DNA of 64,000 bases from an uncultured bacterium (GTDB lineage: Bacteria; Bacillota; Clostridia; Lachnospirales; Lachnospiraceae). The notes beneath the pieces are model-generated. The model was not told the origin of the DNA. It did not search any database and saw only the letters and a program-made list of their open reading frames with translations. The position numbers and the translations under genes are program-made. Below are positions 34,837-44,967 of this stretch, piece by piece; positions within the stretch are counted from its first letter, which is position 1; each line of letters begins with the position of its first letter. The DNA lies in contig CAMUHA010000001.1 in NCBI GenBank assembly GCA_947088515.1, positions 3,645 through 67,644 on the forward strand, in the 5' to 3' direction.

Positions 34837-34932
34837 CTTGCGATATACAGGCATAAGTTTGGAAGTAAACCTCCAAACGCGCTATTGATGCAGTATCGCA
34901 GGCGGTTGCCTGCGATATGCGGGGGAGAAAGA
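34837..34932 (+). repeat. Palindromic intergenic repeat (second family), three hairpins in a row
   Basis: Three perfect stems follow one another: GCAAGC/GCTTGC (34838-34852), GTTTGGA/TCCAAAC (34858-34879) and TATCGCAGGC/GCCTGCGATA (34894-34917). The last leads into TGCGGGGGAG, the ribosome binding site of the GNAT gene. Related sequence lies at about 38485-38557, 38635-38693 and, inverted, 60695-60767. The two best copies share CTATTGATGCAGTA and GCCTGCGATAT. Confidence 0.75.
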
Positions 34933-35472
34933 ATGAAAACAGAAGAAGAGGAAGTTTTTTCTATGGAAGGGCAGGACATTTATCTGCGTCTGATGACGGA
35001 GGAAGATACAGACAATATTATTAAGTGGCGCAATACAGATTTTGTGCGCCGGAATTTTATTTATCAGAAGCCTTTTACCAGGCAGGGCCATGAAAACTGG
35101 ATAGAAACCATGATAAAAGCAGGAAAAGCTGTCCAGTTTATTATTTGCAGGAAATCGGATGATGAGCCGGTGGGAAGTGTTTATCTAAGGGATATTGACA
35201 GAACCCACAAGAAGGCAGAATATGGGATTTTTATTGGTGAAAAGGAAGCGTTGGGAAAGGGGTATGGAACCCAGGCGGCAAAACTGATGATAGACTATGC
35301 TTTTCATAAGGCAGGGCTTCATAAATTGATGCTGCGTGTTCTGGCAGAGAATGGACAGGCAAGGAGAAGTTACGAGAAAGCGGGATTTGTGGAAGAAGCC
35401 TATTTAAAGGACGAAGTGCTTCTGGAGGGTGGCTTTAAGGATGTTGTTTTTATGGCGGTAATTGGGAAGTAA
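34933..35472 (+). CDS. GNAT-family N-acetyltransferase
   Basis: A 179-residue RimJ/RimL-type acetyltransferase. DIYLRLMTEEDTDNIIKWRN starts the domain; VGSVYLRDIDRTHKKAEYGIF and the acetyl-CoA loop EALGKGYGTQAAKLMIDYAF follow; LRVLAENGQARRSYEKAGF is the usual end. The ATG at 34933 is chosen because GGGGGAG lies 7 bases before it; a longer frame from 34885 would start inside the hairpin repeat. Being two genes after wecE, it may acetylate the 4-amino group of Fuc4N, the step done by WecD in enteric bacteria. That role is inferred from position. Confidence 0.88.
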   Translation: MKTEEEEVFSMEGQDIYLRLMTEEDTDNIIKWRNTDFVRRNFIYQKPFTRQGHENWIETMIKAGKAVQFIICRKSDDEPVGSVYLRDIDRTHKKAEYGIFIGEKEALGKGYGTQAAKLMIDYAFHKAGLHKLMLRVLAENGQARRSYEKAGFVEEAYLKDEVLLEGGFKDVVFMAVIGK

Positions 35473-35657
35473 AATATATTTTCTTATTGTTTTGATGACA
35501 GATTCTCAAAAGGAGTGTACAAATTTGGGAGGGAACAAAAAAGCTTCCTGTGGGCATTGAAGATTTTGCCAAAATCCGTACAGAGGGATTTTGTTATGTG
35601 GATTTGCAAGTCAGATGCTGTAAGATGAGGCTTTATAATAGAAAGAGAGGTTTTTGT

Positions 35658-36620
35658 TTGAAAACATTAATTAGCTTTGTAATTCCCTGTTACCGTTCCC
35701 AGGCAACGCTTCCTGGTGTGATAGAGGAAATCCGGGAGATGATGGGGAAAATGGAAAACTATGCCTATGAGGTAGTTTTGATAAATGACTGCTCTCCGGA
35801 TGGGACGTTTGAAACCATTAAACAGCTGTGCAGGGAATATGACAATATTACAGGGATAAATCTGGCAAAGAATTTTGGACAGCACAGCGCACTTATGGCA
35901 GGATTCCGCCATGTGAAGGGGGATATCGTTATTTGTCTGGATGATGATGGGCAGACGCCTGCAGATGAGGCAGACAAGTTAATTTCCGGGATTTTGCAGG
36001 GGGCGGATGTGGTGTATGCCAAATATGGGGAGAAACACCATTCGGGTTTCCGCAACTGGGGAAGCCATGTGAATGAGGTTATGACCCGTATTATGCTGGA
36101 TAAACCAAAGGATTTATATATTTCCAGCTATTTTGCCGCAAGAAAATTTGTGGTGGAGGAAATGACACGGTATGAATATGCCTTTCCTTATGTGATAGGG
36201 CTTGTGCTTAGAAGTACCAAAAATATTATTAATGTGGAGGTAACGCACAGGGACAGGCAGGCAGGGGCATCTGGTTATACTCTGGGAAAGCTATTGGCTT
36301 TATGGTTTAACGGCTTTACAGCTTTTAGTGTAAAGCCCTTAAGAATTGCAACGGTGGCTGGGGCAGGCTGTGCGGCGCTGGGATTTTTGTATGGGATTTA
36401 TACGATTATCAAAAAGATATTTTTTAATCCGCCTGGTCTGGTAACAGGCTTTAGCGCGCTGATGGCAGTGCTGGTATTTATGGGCGGAATGCTGATGCTG
36501 ATGATGGGGCTTGTAGGGGAATATATGGGAAGAATGTATATTTCCATGAACAATTCGCCCCAGTATGTAATACGGGAAATTGCAGGGAATGACGTTCATG
36601 AAGAAGATGGCGGAGATTAA
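35658..36620 (+). CDS. Family 2 glycosyltransferase, GtrB/DPM1-like (polyprenyl-phosphate sugar synthase)
   Basis: A GT-A enzyme that makes a polyprenyl-phosphate sugar for later use outside the cell. SFVIPCYRSQATLPGVIEEI starts the domain; VLINDCSPDGTFE and CLDDDGQTPADEADKL hold the DxD-type metal site; THRDRQAGASGYTLGKL is typical of GtrB/ArnC. Two C-terminal helices (VAGAGCAALGFLYGIYTII and ALMAVLVFMGGMLMLMMGLV) anchor it, followed by VGEYMGRMYI. The TTG at 35658 is chosen: it has GAGAGG 7 bases upstream and gives 320 residues, the usual length. A longer frame from 35550 reads through unrelated sequence. The large GT-C membrane proteins around it are the natural users of its product. Confidence 0.9.
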   Translation: MKTLISFVIPCYRSQATLPGVIEEIREMMGKMENYAYEVVLINDCSPDGTFETIKQLCREYDNITGINLAKNFGQHSALMAGFRHVKGDIVICLDDDGQTPADEADKLISGILQGADVVYAKYGEKHHSGFRNWGSHVNEVMTRIMLDKPKDLYISSYFAARKFVVEEMTRYEYAFPYVIGLVLRSTKNIINVEVTHRDRQAGASGYTLGKLLALWFNGFTAFSVKPLRIATVAGAGCAALGFLYGIYTIIKKIFFNPPGLVTGFSALMAVLVFMGGMLMLMMGLVGEYMGRMYISMNNSPQYVIREIAGNDVHEEDGGD

Positions 36621-38496
36621 AGAAAAAATTTTGGCGGCGGTGATTTCTTTTGGCGGTGTCTGGGCATTTCCAAGGATGCTTTCAATAGAAGAGGCGTGGA
36701 TTGGATATACTAACAGTATTGTCTCTGTATTTTTGTTTGCTTTTCTGTTTTGGGGAATCAATGGAATTTGGAAGAGAGGATTTGAGGGAAAGATTAGCAG
36801 GTGGGTTTTGCCGGGTGGCTTTGGGGTTCTGTTCTCAGCCTGTATGGTTTTTGGTGCGCAGCTGGATGGGAAGGAAAGTATTTCTTTTCAGGATAAAGAA
36901 ATGTGGCTTGGCATACTGGCGCTTTCTGTGAATTTTACTTTGCTGGTAAGGTTTCTTTGGGACAGAATGTGGGAAGCAGGAAGGAAAAATAGAGACAAAT
37001 GCACGACGGGAGAGAGCAGCTACTTTAAAGATGTGCATGAAATTTGCAGTAAAAAGATGTTTCCAGGAAGTTTGCTTAAAAGGGCAGGAATTATTTTTCT
37101 ATGTTATCTTCCTGTATTTTGGGCAGTTTATCCCGGTTTTTTTGTTTATGATGCTCAGGATGAGTATCTGCAGGTTTTGACAAGAAACTTTTCCACTCAC
37201 CATCCCCTCGTACATGTGCTTTTACTGGGAGGCATTGTACATCTTTTTTATAAGCTCACTGGTTCTTATAATATTGGAATTGCATGTTATACATTGCTGC
37301 AAATGACAGTGATGTCACTTATTTTTGCCTGGTGTGTGGAAAAGCTAAAACACAGGGGAATGGGGAAAGCGGGCCGGGCCTTACTTACTTTGTATTTTGG
37401 CGTTTGCCCGGTGCTTGTGATGTTTTCCTTATGCAGCGCCAAGGATGGGCTTTTTACGGGAATGTTGCTTATAATGGTAGCGCTTTTGCAGGAGCTTTGG
37501 AAAGAACCTGACGTTTTTTGGGGGAAGAGGCATAGTGTTTTTCTGTTAACGGCAGCCTCTCTAATGATGATGCTGCTCCGGCATAATGGTTTTTATGCGT
37601 TTCTTGTTTTTGGACTTATCAGTATAGTTTCTCTTTGTCAGTTTAAAGGGGGAAAAGACGGGGAGGAATCTTTAAAAGAGGAAAAAAATAAGGGGGTGGG
37701 AGGCAATATCAGCTTTCCGGTAAAACCAGTATTGTATTTTGCGGGAGTGACGGCATTATATCTGCTGGTAAATTCTTTTCTTACGGGAGTTTTCCATGCG
37801 GATTCTTCCGAAAACCAGGAAATCCTGACGGTTCCCATTTCCCAGATGGCAAGGGTTTACAAAGATGAAAAGGATAAATTGCCCCAAGAAGAGAGGATGC
37901 TGGTGCAAAGGTACCTGCCGGAGGGCGCACTCTTAAAATATATGCCAAAGGTGTCAGATGGTGTTAAAATTCAATTTAACAATGAAGCTTTTGAGGAAAA
38001 CAAGGCCGGTTTTTTTAAACTTTGGGTAAAGTGGGGAGTCAAACATCCTTTCACATATCTGAATGCCTGGTTTATGACTTCTTATGGCTTCTGGTACCCG
38101 GATACGGTAATTGATGTATACCGGGGAAACTCGGTTTTTACTTTTACCTATGGGGACAGCTCCTATTTTGGTTATGAGGTGGAAGAGCCGGGGACGAGGG
38201 AGAGCCGGATTCCCTGGCTGAATGAGCTGTACCGGAAAATGTCTCTGGAAATTTTCCAGCAGAAGATTCCGGTGGTTTCTATGCTGTTTTCCCCAGGCTT
38301 TTTATTCTGGGTAACGGCTTTTTTGCTTGGTTTTTTGTGCTATCAGGGCAGAAGAAGGAGTGTAATGCCCTTTTTGCTGCCGGCCCTTTGCTGGCTTACC
38401 GTAATTCTGGGACCCACCTATCTGGTCCGGTATGTGGTGTTTTTGTGGGCTCTGCTCCCCCTTCTTTTGTGGGAAGTTTTCAAAGCCTGGAAGTAA
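36598..38496 (+). CDS. Polytopic membrane protein, DUF6020-like, probable GT-C glycosyltransferase
   Basis: About 632 residues with around twelve helices. WAVYPGFFVYDAQDEYLQVL, followed by RNFSTHHPLVHVLLLGG, is an acidic loop plus a HHP motif after an early helix, as in the DUF6020 family of clostridial and streptococcal cell-surface loci. The C-terminal half has a 130-residue outer region (FHADSSENQEILTVPISQ to TRESRIPWLNELY) and three last helices. The start at 36598 lies inside the end of the gtrB-like gene, after AGGGA; a start at 36580 is also possible. Probably uses the polyprenyl-phosphate sugar made by its upstream neighbour. Confidence 0.7.
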   Translation: MKKMAEIKEKILAAVISFGGVWAFPRMLSIEEAWIGYTNSIVSVFLFAFLFWGINGIWKRGFEGKISRWVLPGGFGVLFSACMVFGAQLDGKESISFQDKEMWLGILALSVNFTLLVRFLWDRMWEAGRKNRDKCTTGESSYFKDVHEICSKKMFPGSLLKRAGIIFLCYLPVFWAVYPGFFVYDAQDEYLQVLTRNFSTHHPLVHVLLLGGIVHLFYKLTGSYNIGIACYTLLQMTVMSLIFAWCVEKLKHRGMGKAGRALLTLYFGVCPVLVMFSLCSAKDGLFTGMLLIMVALLQELWKEPDVFWGKRHSVFLLTAASLMMMLLRHNGFYAFLVFGLISIVSLCQFKGGKDGEESLKEEKNKGVGGNISFPVKPVLYFAGVTALYLLVNSFLTGVFHADSSENQEILTVPISQMARVYKDEKDKLPQEERMLVQRYLPEGALLKYMPKVSDGVKIQFNNEAFEENKAGFFKLWVKWGVKHPFTYLNAWFMTSYGFWYPDTVIDVYRGNSVFTFTYGDSSYFGYEVEEPGTRESRIPWLNELYRKMSLEIFQQKIPVVSMLFSPGFLFWVTAFLLGFLCYQGRRRSVMPFLLPALCWLTVILGPTYLVRYVVFLWALLPLLLWEVFKAWK

Positions 38497-38693
38497 ACCT
38501 CCAAACGCTCTGACGGTGCAGCGCTGAAGGTATACGCAGTATGCGGGGCATAAAGATGAAAAATTTGATAAATAATTGCATTTGTGATATACTACCAGTG
38601 CATAATTTGACTATTTTTGGAAATAAACGGCATGGTATGCAGGGGTATAAGTTTGGAACGCAGGCATAGCTTACGGTATGCGGGGGGAGAAGG
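38485..38693 (+). repeat. Two further copies of the palindromic repeat family upstream of the polymerase gene
   Basis: The first copy (about 38485-38557) contains GGAAGTAAACCTCCAAACGC and ends GCAGTATGCGGGG. The first 20 bases match the copy at 34862. The second copy (about 38635-38693) has GGTATAAGTTTGGAA, then GCAGGCATAGCTTACGGTAT and ends GCGGGGGGAGAAGG as the ribosome binding site of the next gene. Between them lies AT-rich DNA containing TTTGTGATATACTACC, which may hold a -10 box (TATACT). Confidence 0.65.
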
Positions 38694-41207
38694 ATGAGAA
38701 AGAAAATTTCTGTAAGCAAAGCAATACAGGCAGTGATAGCAATAGTGGCATTTTGTCTTCTGATATCTATCTGGCCGCTTGGATTATGGCATGAGAGGGC
38801 GGTTATATCTGTTCCGCCCCAGACAGGAATGATGACAGAAGTAATTGACGGGGAAAAAACAGCGCTCCAGACCATTGCCGTCCAGTTTGGCCATATAGAT
38901 ACCATCAGTGTTTATCTGGGAGAAGGGTGCGTGGGAGAAAGTTTTTTTCTGCGGATACTGGATGATAAATGGCAGCCGGTATGTGAAGAGAGAGTTGTTA
39001 TTGATTATGACAATGTGCCGGGGTTTCAGGAGGCGGTTGTTGATATTGATGCGGAAGTGGACAAAGTGTACTATGTGATTTTACAGGGAGATGATTCGGA
39101 AATTTTTGCAGGCTGTGAGTATATTTCCGACATGCCCTATATGGGAACCTTGTATTATGCAGATTCTTCTTTGGACAGCAGAAGCCTTGTGGCTGACTAT
39201 AATTACAGCATTCCGCTTAGAAAATCAAGGGCGCTCCTTTATGGGCTTCTGATTATAGGAATAGGGGCGCTTCTGGAAGCGGCTGTGTATTTCTTATTTA
39301 AAAACAGGAATGATAAGCAGGTAAGAGTAGAAAAAGTATTTAAGACAGTGATGAATCCTTTGATAGGGGCTGGCACAATTGTGTGTCTGGGCGCCGTTCT
39401 TATGGGGGTATGCGGCAGATATCTTCTGGATAATACCGTGTATTTTGTGAGCGCTCTTTTACTTGCCGGGATTTTACTATATGGAGTTAACCACAGCAGA
39501 AAAGGGCAGCGTCCGGTGATAACACTGGATTACCTGAAAAGCCATATAGGGGATTTGGTTCAGTCTGTGGCTATTGCAGGGGCCATATATGGATGCTGTG
39601 AATACATGAGCGGGCTATATGACGTTCATCATTTGGTGGCAGAACGCAAAGAAATGTTCTGGTTTGCCATTGCCATTATCGCAATGTTTAAGTGGAAGGA
39701 AATTGCTAATGTATACAATCTGGTTTACCTGATTGGGGCAGGGGCTTATGGCGCCTACTATTACCGTTCCCATCTCACGGAAGGGATGGAGGACCTTGCG
39801 GCAGAAGCGCTTAAGCTTACTGTGTTGGTTGCCGTTTTACTTGGACTGGTGGTTATCCGTACAGTGATTGCCTTATGCAGGAAGAAGCTGGCAAGGCCCT
39901 GTTGGTGGTATGCAGGTATTTTAGCGTTGTTTTTTGCCATGATTATTATTTTCAGGAATGGAAGATGGTGGGGAGTGGCAATGGTGAGCGCATTTGGCCT
40001 GTTTTACTTAAACTATGGTATGTGGGACCATAAAGAGAGGATACTAGTAAACATTGCAAGGGGTGTGGTTTTCCAGTTTGCCGCATCCACCGGCTATGCG
40101 TTGTTGCATCGGCTTTATGTGTCTTACCGCAATGCAAGATACACCCATATTTTCCACACAGTAACTATCACCGCGGCTTATCTTACTATGGTGGAGTGTG
40201 TGGCTATGGTGATTGTTCTTAGTAAGCTGGCAAAAGGGCGTAAGCTAAAAGACTGTTGGAAAGAACTGACGCTTTTTGGAGTAGTGTCATCCTATATGAT
40301 TTTTACTATGTCAAGAACTGCCTATTTTGCAGTGGGAATTACACTTGTATTTTCCCTGGTCCTTATGTCGGCAGGAAGAAAAGGGAGAAGGATACAGAAT
40401 GTGGGAAGAAGCTTTGGAACGCTGAGTGCGGCGGTTTTAATCTGTCTGCCTGTAACTTTCAGCCTCCAGCGAAATCTGCCTGCGCTTGTCAGCGACCCTT
40501 TTTTATATGAAATTGAATATTCCCTTTATTGCCCGGATGATGTAATGCGGGGAAGAAAGCTGGATTCCCCCAACTTTATGAGGGTTGGGCGTTTTATAGA
40601 TGTATTTGGTGAAAAGATTCTGGGCATACCGGAAGGAACTTTCGATGTTTATGGAGAAATTGCAGAGTATGAAAGAACCCATGTAAATGGAATAGAAATA
40701 AAAGATTCTGCAAAAGCAGGTTTTAGCAGGAAAGAGGAAACAAATCCGGCAGTTACAAAAGACGGGCTTTTAGTGGCTTCAGCAGATTATGTGCCAGAGG
40801 GCGTGCCGGCAGAGGCTGTAAAGGAGAATGACTTCAGTAATGGCCGTCTGGATATTTTCAAGTCTTATATTGAACAGCTGAATATGACCGGGCATGAGGA
40901 AATGGGCGCGATTCTTAAGGATGGAGAGAGAGCAACCCATGCCCACAATATCTATCTCCAGCTGGCATATGACCATGGGATTCCCACAGGAGTTGTTTTT
41001 GTTCTCACAGGAATTGCTACTTTTGTGGCTGCTTATATGTATTATAATAAGAAAAGGGATAAAATAACTTATGCGGCGCTGCCTGTTGTGACATGTGCAG
41101 CAATGGCGGTGGCAGGCATGGTTGAGTGGGTTTTTCATGTAAGCAACCCTTTTGGATTTCTGCTGATGCTGGTAATTACGCCGCTTGTATTTGCGAATGA
41201 AGGTTAG
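38694..41207 (+). CDS. O-antigen ligase/polymerase-type membrane protein (Wzy/WaaL family)
   Basis: An 837-residue protein. The first helix (about 10-30) is followed by an outer beta-rich domain of about 150 residues (TIAVQFGHIDTISVYLGEGC to ADYNYSIPL), then about eleven helices, a large outer loop near 610-745 and two last helices. HAHNIYLQLAYDHGIPTGVV at about residue 749 is the hallmark of the O-antigen ligase/Wzy_C group, where this histidine region lies at the active site. It probably polymerises or transfers the lipid-linked repeat unit. The N-terminal outer domain is unusual and may bind the polymer. GGGGGGAGAAGG precedes the ATG. Confidence 0.82.
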   Translation: MRKKISVSKAIQAVIAIVAFCLLISIWPLGLWHERAVISVPPQTGMMTEVIDGEKTALQTIAVQFGHIDTISVYLGEGCVGESFFLRILDDKWQPVCEERVVIDYDNVPGFQEAVVDIDAEVDKVYYVILQGDDSEIFAGCEYISDMPYMGTLYYADSSLDSRSLVADYNYSIPLRKSRALLYGLLIIGIGALLEAAVYFLFKNRNDKQVRVEKVFKTVMNPLIGAGTIVCLGAVLMGVCGRYLLDNTVYFVSALLLAGILLYGVNHSRKGQRPVITLDYLKSHIGDLVQSVAIAGAIYGCCEYMSGLYDVHHLVAERKEMFWFAIAIIAMFKWKEIANVYNLVYLIGAGAYGAYYYRSHLTEGMEDLAAEALKLTVLVAVLLGLVVIRTVIALCRKKLARPCWWYAGILALFFAMIIIFRNGRWWGVAMVSAFGLFYLNYGMWDHKERILVNIARGVVFQFAASTGYALLHRLYVSYRNARYTHIFHTVTITAAYLTMVECVAMVIVLSKLAKGRKLKDCWKELTLFGVVSSYMIFTMSRTAYFAVGITLVFSLVLMSAGRKGRRIQNVGRSFGTLSAAVLICLPVTFSLQRNLPALVSDPFLYEIEYSLYCPDDVMRGRKLDSPNFMRVGRFIDVFGEKILGIPEGTFDVYGEIAEYERTHVNGIEIKDSAKAGFSRKEETNPAVTKDGLLVASADYVPEGVPAEAVKENDFSNGRLDIFKSYIEQLNMTGHEEMGAILKDGERATHAHNIYLQLAYDHGIPTGVVFVLTGIATFVAAYMYYNKKRDKITYAALPVVTCAAMAVAGMVEWVFHVSNPFGFLLMLVITPLVFANEG

Positions 41208-41210
41208 GCT

Positions 41211-43100
41211 ATGAGTGAAAAAATAAGAAAAGTGAGAAAACCCTTTAATGTAAAACTTCTGTACCGGAGAACCTGTCTGATTATTTATGATATAATCAGT
41301 GTGGTGGGAGCAAGCTATTTAGCGCTCCTTATGCGTTATAATTTCGATATATCAGAGATACCGGAGTATTTTATAACGCCTATTAACAGGTTTCTGGCTG
41401 TAAATATTGTAATTACCTTATTTGTGCTGTATTTGTTTAAGATGTATCACAGCCTTTGGGCTTTTGCAGGGGAAACGGAGCTGCAGAATCTGGTAATGTC
41501 AAGTGTGGTTTCGGCAGTCTGCTACAGTGTGGGGCTGCAGTTTTTTAAAGTAACCGGACAGCAGGCGGTACCAGTGAGCTATTATTTTCTATATGTGTTT
41601 ATGCTGATTAGTTTTATTTTTGTAAGCCGTTTTTCTTATCGCTTTTTCAGAAGCTTAAAGCATAAGCAGCAAAATAAAAACAATAGTATTTCTGTTATGG
41701 TGATTGGGGCGGGAGAAGCTGCCAATCTGATTATCAAAGAGATTGTAAACAGTAATTTTTCCACTATGGTTATCCGGTGTATTATTGACGACGACCCTGG
41801 CAAATGGGGAAAATTTATTCAGGGAATTAAGGTGGTCGGAGGCCGGGAGAGAATTATTGAATGCGCTGATATCTATGATATTGATGAAATTATTGTGGCC
41901 ATGCCTTCCATTACAAGGGTTGAAATGTCTGCAATTTTGGATATCTGTAAGGAGACAAGCTGTAAACTCCGTTCTCTGCCGGGTATGTATCAGCTGGTAA
42001 ATGGCGAAGTCAGTGTCAGCAAGCTGCGGGACGTGGAAGTGGAGGACTTACTTGGCAGAGACCCTATTGAGGTGGACCTGGACTCTATATTAGGCTATGT
42101 AAAGGGGCAGAAGGTTATGGTAACAGGAGGGGGAGGTTCTATAGGAAGTGAGCTTTGCCGACAGATTGCCTCCCATAAGCCCCGGATGCTGATTATTGTG
42201 GATATTTATGAAAACAATGCTTATGATGTGCAGCAGGAGCTGCAGGCCAAGTTCCCGGAGCTTTCCCTTTTGGTATTGATTGCTTCTGTGCGCAATACCA
42301 ACCGTATGAACTGGATTTTTGAGCGCTATAAGCCTGATATTGTTTATCATGCAGCTGCCCACAAACATGTGCCCTTAATGGAAGACAGCCCCAATGAAGC
42401 GGTTAAAAATAATGTGTTTGGAACATGGAAAACCGCCCAGGCAGCGGCAATGAATGGTGTGAAGCGGTTTGTAATGATTTCCACGGACAAGGCGGTAAAT
42501 CCCACCAACATAATGGGGGCAAGCAAACGGATATGTGAAATGATTATCCAGACTTTCAATAAACATTATGACACGGAATTTGTGGCAGTGCGTTTTGGAA
42601 ACGTGCTGGGAAGTAATGGCAGTGTGATTCCTCTTTTCAAAAAACAGATTCTGGCAGGAGGGCCGGTAACTGTTACTCATCCAGATATTATCCGGTATTT
42701 TATGACTATCCCGGAAGCGGTTTCTCTGGTGTTGCAGGCAGGGGCATATGCAAAAGGCGGGGAAATATTTGTACTGGATATGGGAAAGCCTGTAAAAATC
42801 CTTGACCTTGCCAAAAACCTTATCCGTCTTTCCGGCTACCGGGTGGATGAGGACATTAAAATTGAGTTTACCGGGCTGCGCCCCGGTGAAAAGCTTTATG
42901 AAGAGCTTTTGATGGAGGAAGAGGGAATGACGGAAACGGCAAATAAACTGATTCATATTGGGAAACCCATAGAAATAGATGAAATGAAATTTTTTGTGCA
43001 GCTGAAGAAATTAAAAGATGCTTCACAAAGTGAAAACGTTGATATAAGACCAATGATACAGGAGATTGTTCCCACCTATCATTATAAGAAAACACTGTAA
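41211..43100 (+). CDS. Membrane-bound UDP-HexNAc 4,6-dehydratase (PglF/WbpM/CapD family)
   Basis: Converts UDP-GlcNAc to the 4-keto-6-deoxy sugar, the first step to bacillosamine-type diamino sugars. It is 629 residues, as expected for the long form. Four N-terminal helices (about 18-140) are followed by a CoA-binding-like domain (VMVIGAGEAANLIIKEI) and the catalytic SDR domain with GGGGSIGSELCRQIA (about 307-321). VYHAAAHKHVPLME and ISTDKAVNPTNIMGASKRI carry the S/T-M-K active site in which Met replaces the usual Tyr. FTGLRPGEKLYEELL closes the family pattern. It starts 3 bases after the polymerase stop. Next to it are a PglE-like transaminase and a PglC-like transferase. Confidence 0.93.
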   Translation: MSEKIRKVRKPFNVKLLYRRTCLIIYDIISVVGASYLALLMRYNFDISEIPEYFITPINRFLAVNIVITLFVLYLFKMYHSLWAFAGETELQNLVMSSVVSAVCYSVGLQFFKVTGQQAVPVSYYFLYVFMLISFIFVSRFSYRFFRSLKHKQQNKNNSISVMVIGAGEAANLIIKEIVNSNFSTMVIRCIIDDDPGKWGKFIQGIKVVGGRERIIECADIYDIDEIIVAMPSITRVEMSAILDICKETSCKLRSLPGMYQLVNGEVSVSKLRDVEVEDLLGRDPIEVDLDSILGYVKGQKVMVTGGGGSIGSELCRQIASHKPRMLIIVDIYENNAYDVQQELQAKFPELSLLVLIASVRNTNRMNWIFERYKPDIVYHAAAHKHVPLMEDSPNEAVKNNVFGTWKTAQAAAMNGVKRFVMISTDKAVNPTNIMGASKRICEMIIQTFNKHYDTEFVAVRFGNVLGSNGSVIPLFKKQILAGGPVTVTHPDIIRYFMTIPEAVSLVLQAGAYAKGGEIFVLDMGKPVKILDLAKNLIRLSGYRVDEDIKIEFTGLRPGEKLYEELLMEEEGMTETANKLIHIGKPIEIDEMKFFVQLKKLKDASQSENVDIRPMIQEIVPTYHYKKTL

Positions 43101-43123
43101 AAGGTGTGAGAGGAGTTTTAAGT

Positions 43124-44278
43124 ATGGCAGGTAAAAGAATTTATTTGTCTTCCCCAACCATGCATGGGGAAGAACAGGCATTTATTAAGGAGGCGTTTGA
43201 TACAAACTGGGTAGCGCCTCTTGGCCCGAATGTGAATGCCTTTGAAAAAGAAATGGCGGATTATGTGAAAATTCCATATGCGTCAGCGCTAAGTGCAGGA
43301 ACGGCGGCAATTCATCTTGCACTTAAGATTCTGGGCGTTGGGCAGGGGGATATTGTATTTGCCCCTACTCTTACGTTCAGCGCCACCTGTAATCCCATAG
43401 CGTATGAAAAGGCAGTTCCGGTGTTTATTGATTCAGAGATGGATACATGGAATATGGACCCTGCAGCCCTTGAAAAGGCATTTGAAAAATATCCCAATCC
43501 CAAGGCGGTCATTGTGGTGCATTTATATGGAACTCCTGCAAAGCTGGATGAAATTATGGAAATCTGCGCTGCCCATCAGGTTCCTCTGATTGAGGACGCG
43601 GCAGAGTCTCTGGGAAGTACTTATAAAGGGCAGTACACAGGAACCTTTGGCAGGATTGGGATTTATTCATTTAACGGAAACAAAATTATCACCACTTCCG
43701 GCGGCGGAATGCTTGTGGCAAGGGAGGAAGATATTACAAAAAAAGCTACATTTCTGGCAACACAGGCAAGAGATCCGGCAAGGCATTACCAGCATTCCCA
43801 GATTGGGTACAATTACCGAATGAGTAATATTACAGCAGGAATTGGCAGAGGGCAGCTTTTACATTTGGAGGAGCATAAAGCCCGCAAAAAAGAAATTTAC
43901 AGACAGTACAGGGAAGCTTTTGGGGATATTGCAGAGGTTACTTTAAATCCGTTAAATAAAGACGGGGATGCGAACTGCTGGCTGACCGGAATGAAAATAG
44001 ACAAGTCCTGTGATGTTACGCCGAATATGGTGATGGATGCACTGGAAGAACATAACATCGAAACGCGCCCCATATGGAAGCCCATGCACTTACAGCCGGT
44101 ATTTGCAGACTGTGATTTTATCACGGCAAGTGGAAGCAAGGCACAGGAGGGAGATTTGCCCAGCATAGCGGAGGAAGTGTTCGACACAGGCTTATGCCTG
44201 CCCAGCGACATCAAAAATACATCGGAAGATATGGAACTGATTATACGTATTATACGGAAATGCTTTGGACGTGTGTGA
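43124..44278 (+). CDS. UDP-4-keto-sugar aminotransferase (PglE-like, DegT family)
   Basis: Adds the 4-amino group to the keto sugar made by the preceding dehydratase. It is about 384 residues. The opening [20 protein letters not shown] and [20 protein letters not shown] closely follow PglE-type enzymes; [43 protein letters not shown] and [13 protein letters not shown] are DegT landmarks; [15 protein letters not shown] carries the PLP lysine (about K187). The ATG at 43124 has GAGAGG 9 bases upstream and is preferred over a GTG at 43106. It lies 23 bases after the dehydratase gene. Confidence 0.93.
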   Translation: MAGKRIYLSSPTMHGEEQAFIKEAFDTNWVAPLGPNVNAFEKEMADYVKIPYASALSAGTAAIHLALKILGVGQGDIVFAPTLTFSATCNPIAYEKAVPVFIDSEMDTWNMDPAALEKAFEKYPNPKAVIVVHLYGTPAKLDEIMEICAAHQVPLIEDAAESLGSTYKGQYTGTFGRIGIYSFNGNKIITTSGGGMLVAREEDITKKATFLATQARDPARHYQHSQIGYNYRMSNITAGIGRGQLLHLEEHKARKKEIYRQYREAFGDIAEVTLNPLNKDGDANCWLTGMKIDKSCDVTPNMVMDALEEHNIETRPIWKPMHLQPVFADCDFITASGSKAQEGDLPSIAEEVFDTGLCLPSDIKNTSEDMELIIRIIRKCFGRV

Positions 44279-44327
44279 AAAGAACTTTAACAGTCATTTT
44301 TCATCGGCCTGCCGGAAGGAGAGGAAT

Positions 44328-44939
44328 ATGTACAGAAAATACATCAAAAGATTATTGGACATTATTATTTCCCTGTGTGGAATCATCTGCCTTTCTCCGG
44401 TTTATCTTGCGCTCATAATTTTGATTAAGAAAAAGCTTGGCAGTCCCGTTTTTTTTACCCAGGACAGGCCGGGCAAGGATGAAAAGATTTTTAAGCTGTA
44501 TAAATTCCGGTCCATGACAGATGAACGGGATGAAAACGGAAAACTGCTTCCAGATGAAAAACGGCTGCCGGCTTTTGGAAAGAAGCTTCGAAGCACCAGT
44601 CTGGATGAACTGCCGGAGCTTTTCAATATCCTGAAGGGGGAAATGAGCATTGTGGGTCCAAGACCCCTTTTAATAAAGTATCTGCCCCTTTATAATGAAT
44701 TCCAGAAGCACAGACATGACGTAAAACCGGGGCTTACAGGATTAGCCCAGATAAATGGACGCAATGCCATTACCTGGGAGAAAAAGTTTGAGTATGATGT
44801 GGAATATGTCAACAATCTCACCTTTTTGCTGGATATGAAAATTTTTCTGGGCACAGTAAAGGCGGTGCTGAAAAGAGAAGGCATCAGCAGCGGGACAGAT
44901 GCAACGATGGAGGCGTTTACGGGTACGCCTGAAAAGTAG
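44328..44939 (+). CDS. Undecaprenyl-phosphate sugar-1-phosphate transferase (PglC-like)
   Basis: Starts the lipid-linked glycan by moving a diamino-sugar phosphate onto undecaprenyl phosphate. It is 203 residues, the size of the minimal PglC class. The first hydrophobic re-entrant helix is [40 protein letters not shown] follows; the catalytic Asp-Glu pair is in [24 protein letters not shown] and [14 protein letters not shown] complete the family pattern. The ATG at 44328 has GGAGAGG 5 bases upstream; a longer frame from 44265 overlaps the transaminase and is less likely. Confidence 0.94.
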   Translation: MYRKYIKRLLDIIISLCGIICLSPVYLALIILIKKKLGSPVFFTQDRPGKDEKIFKLYKFRSMTDERDENGKLLPDEKRLPAFGKKLRSTSLDELPELFNILKGEMSIVGPRPLLIKYLPLYNEFQKHRHDVKPGLTGLAQINGRNAITWEKKFEYDVEYVNNLTFLLDMKIFLGTVKAVLKREGISSGTDATMEAFTGTPEK

Positions 44940-44967
44940 GATATGTTAAAAGGAGTAGGAGGTCAGC

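Noticed and set aside
35550..35657. N-terminal extension of the GtrB-like protein
   Set aside because: The extra 36 codons are unlike the family, and a TTG with a well-placed GAGAGG at 35658 gives the standard length.
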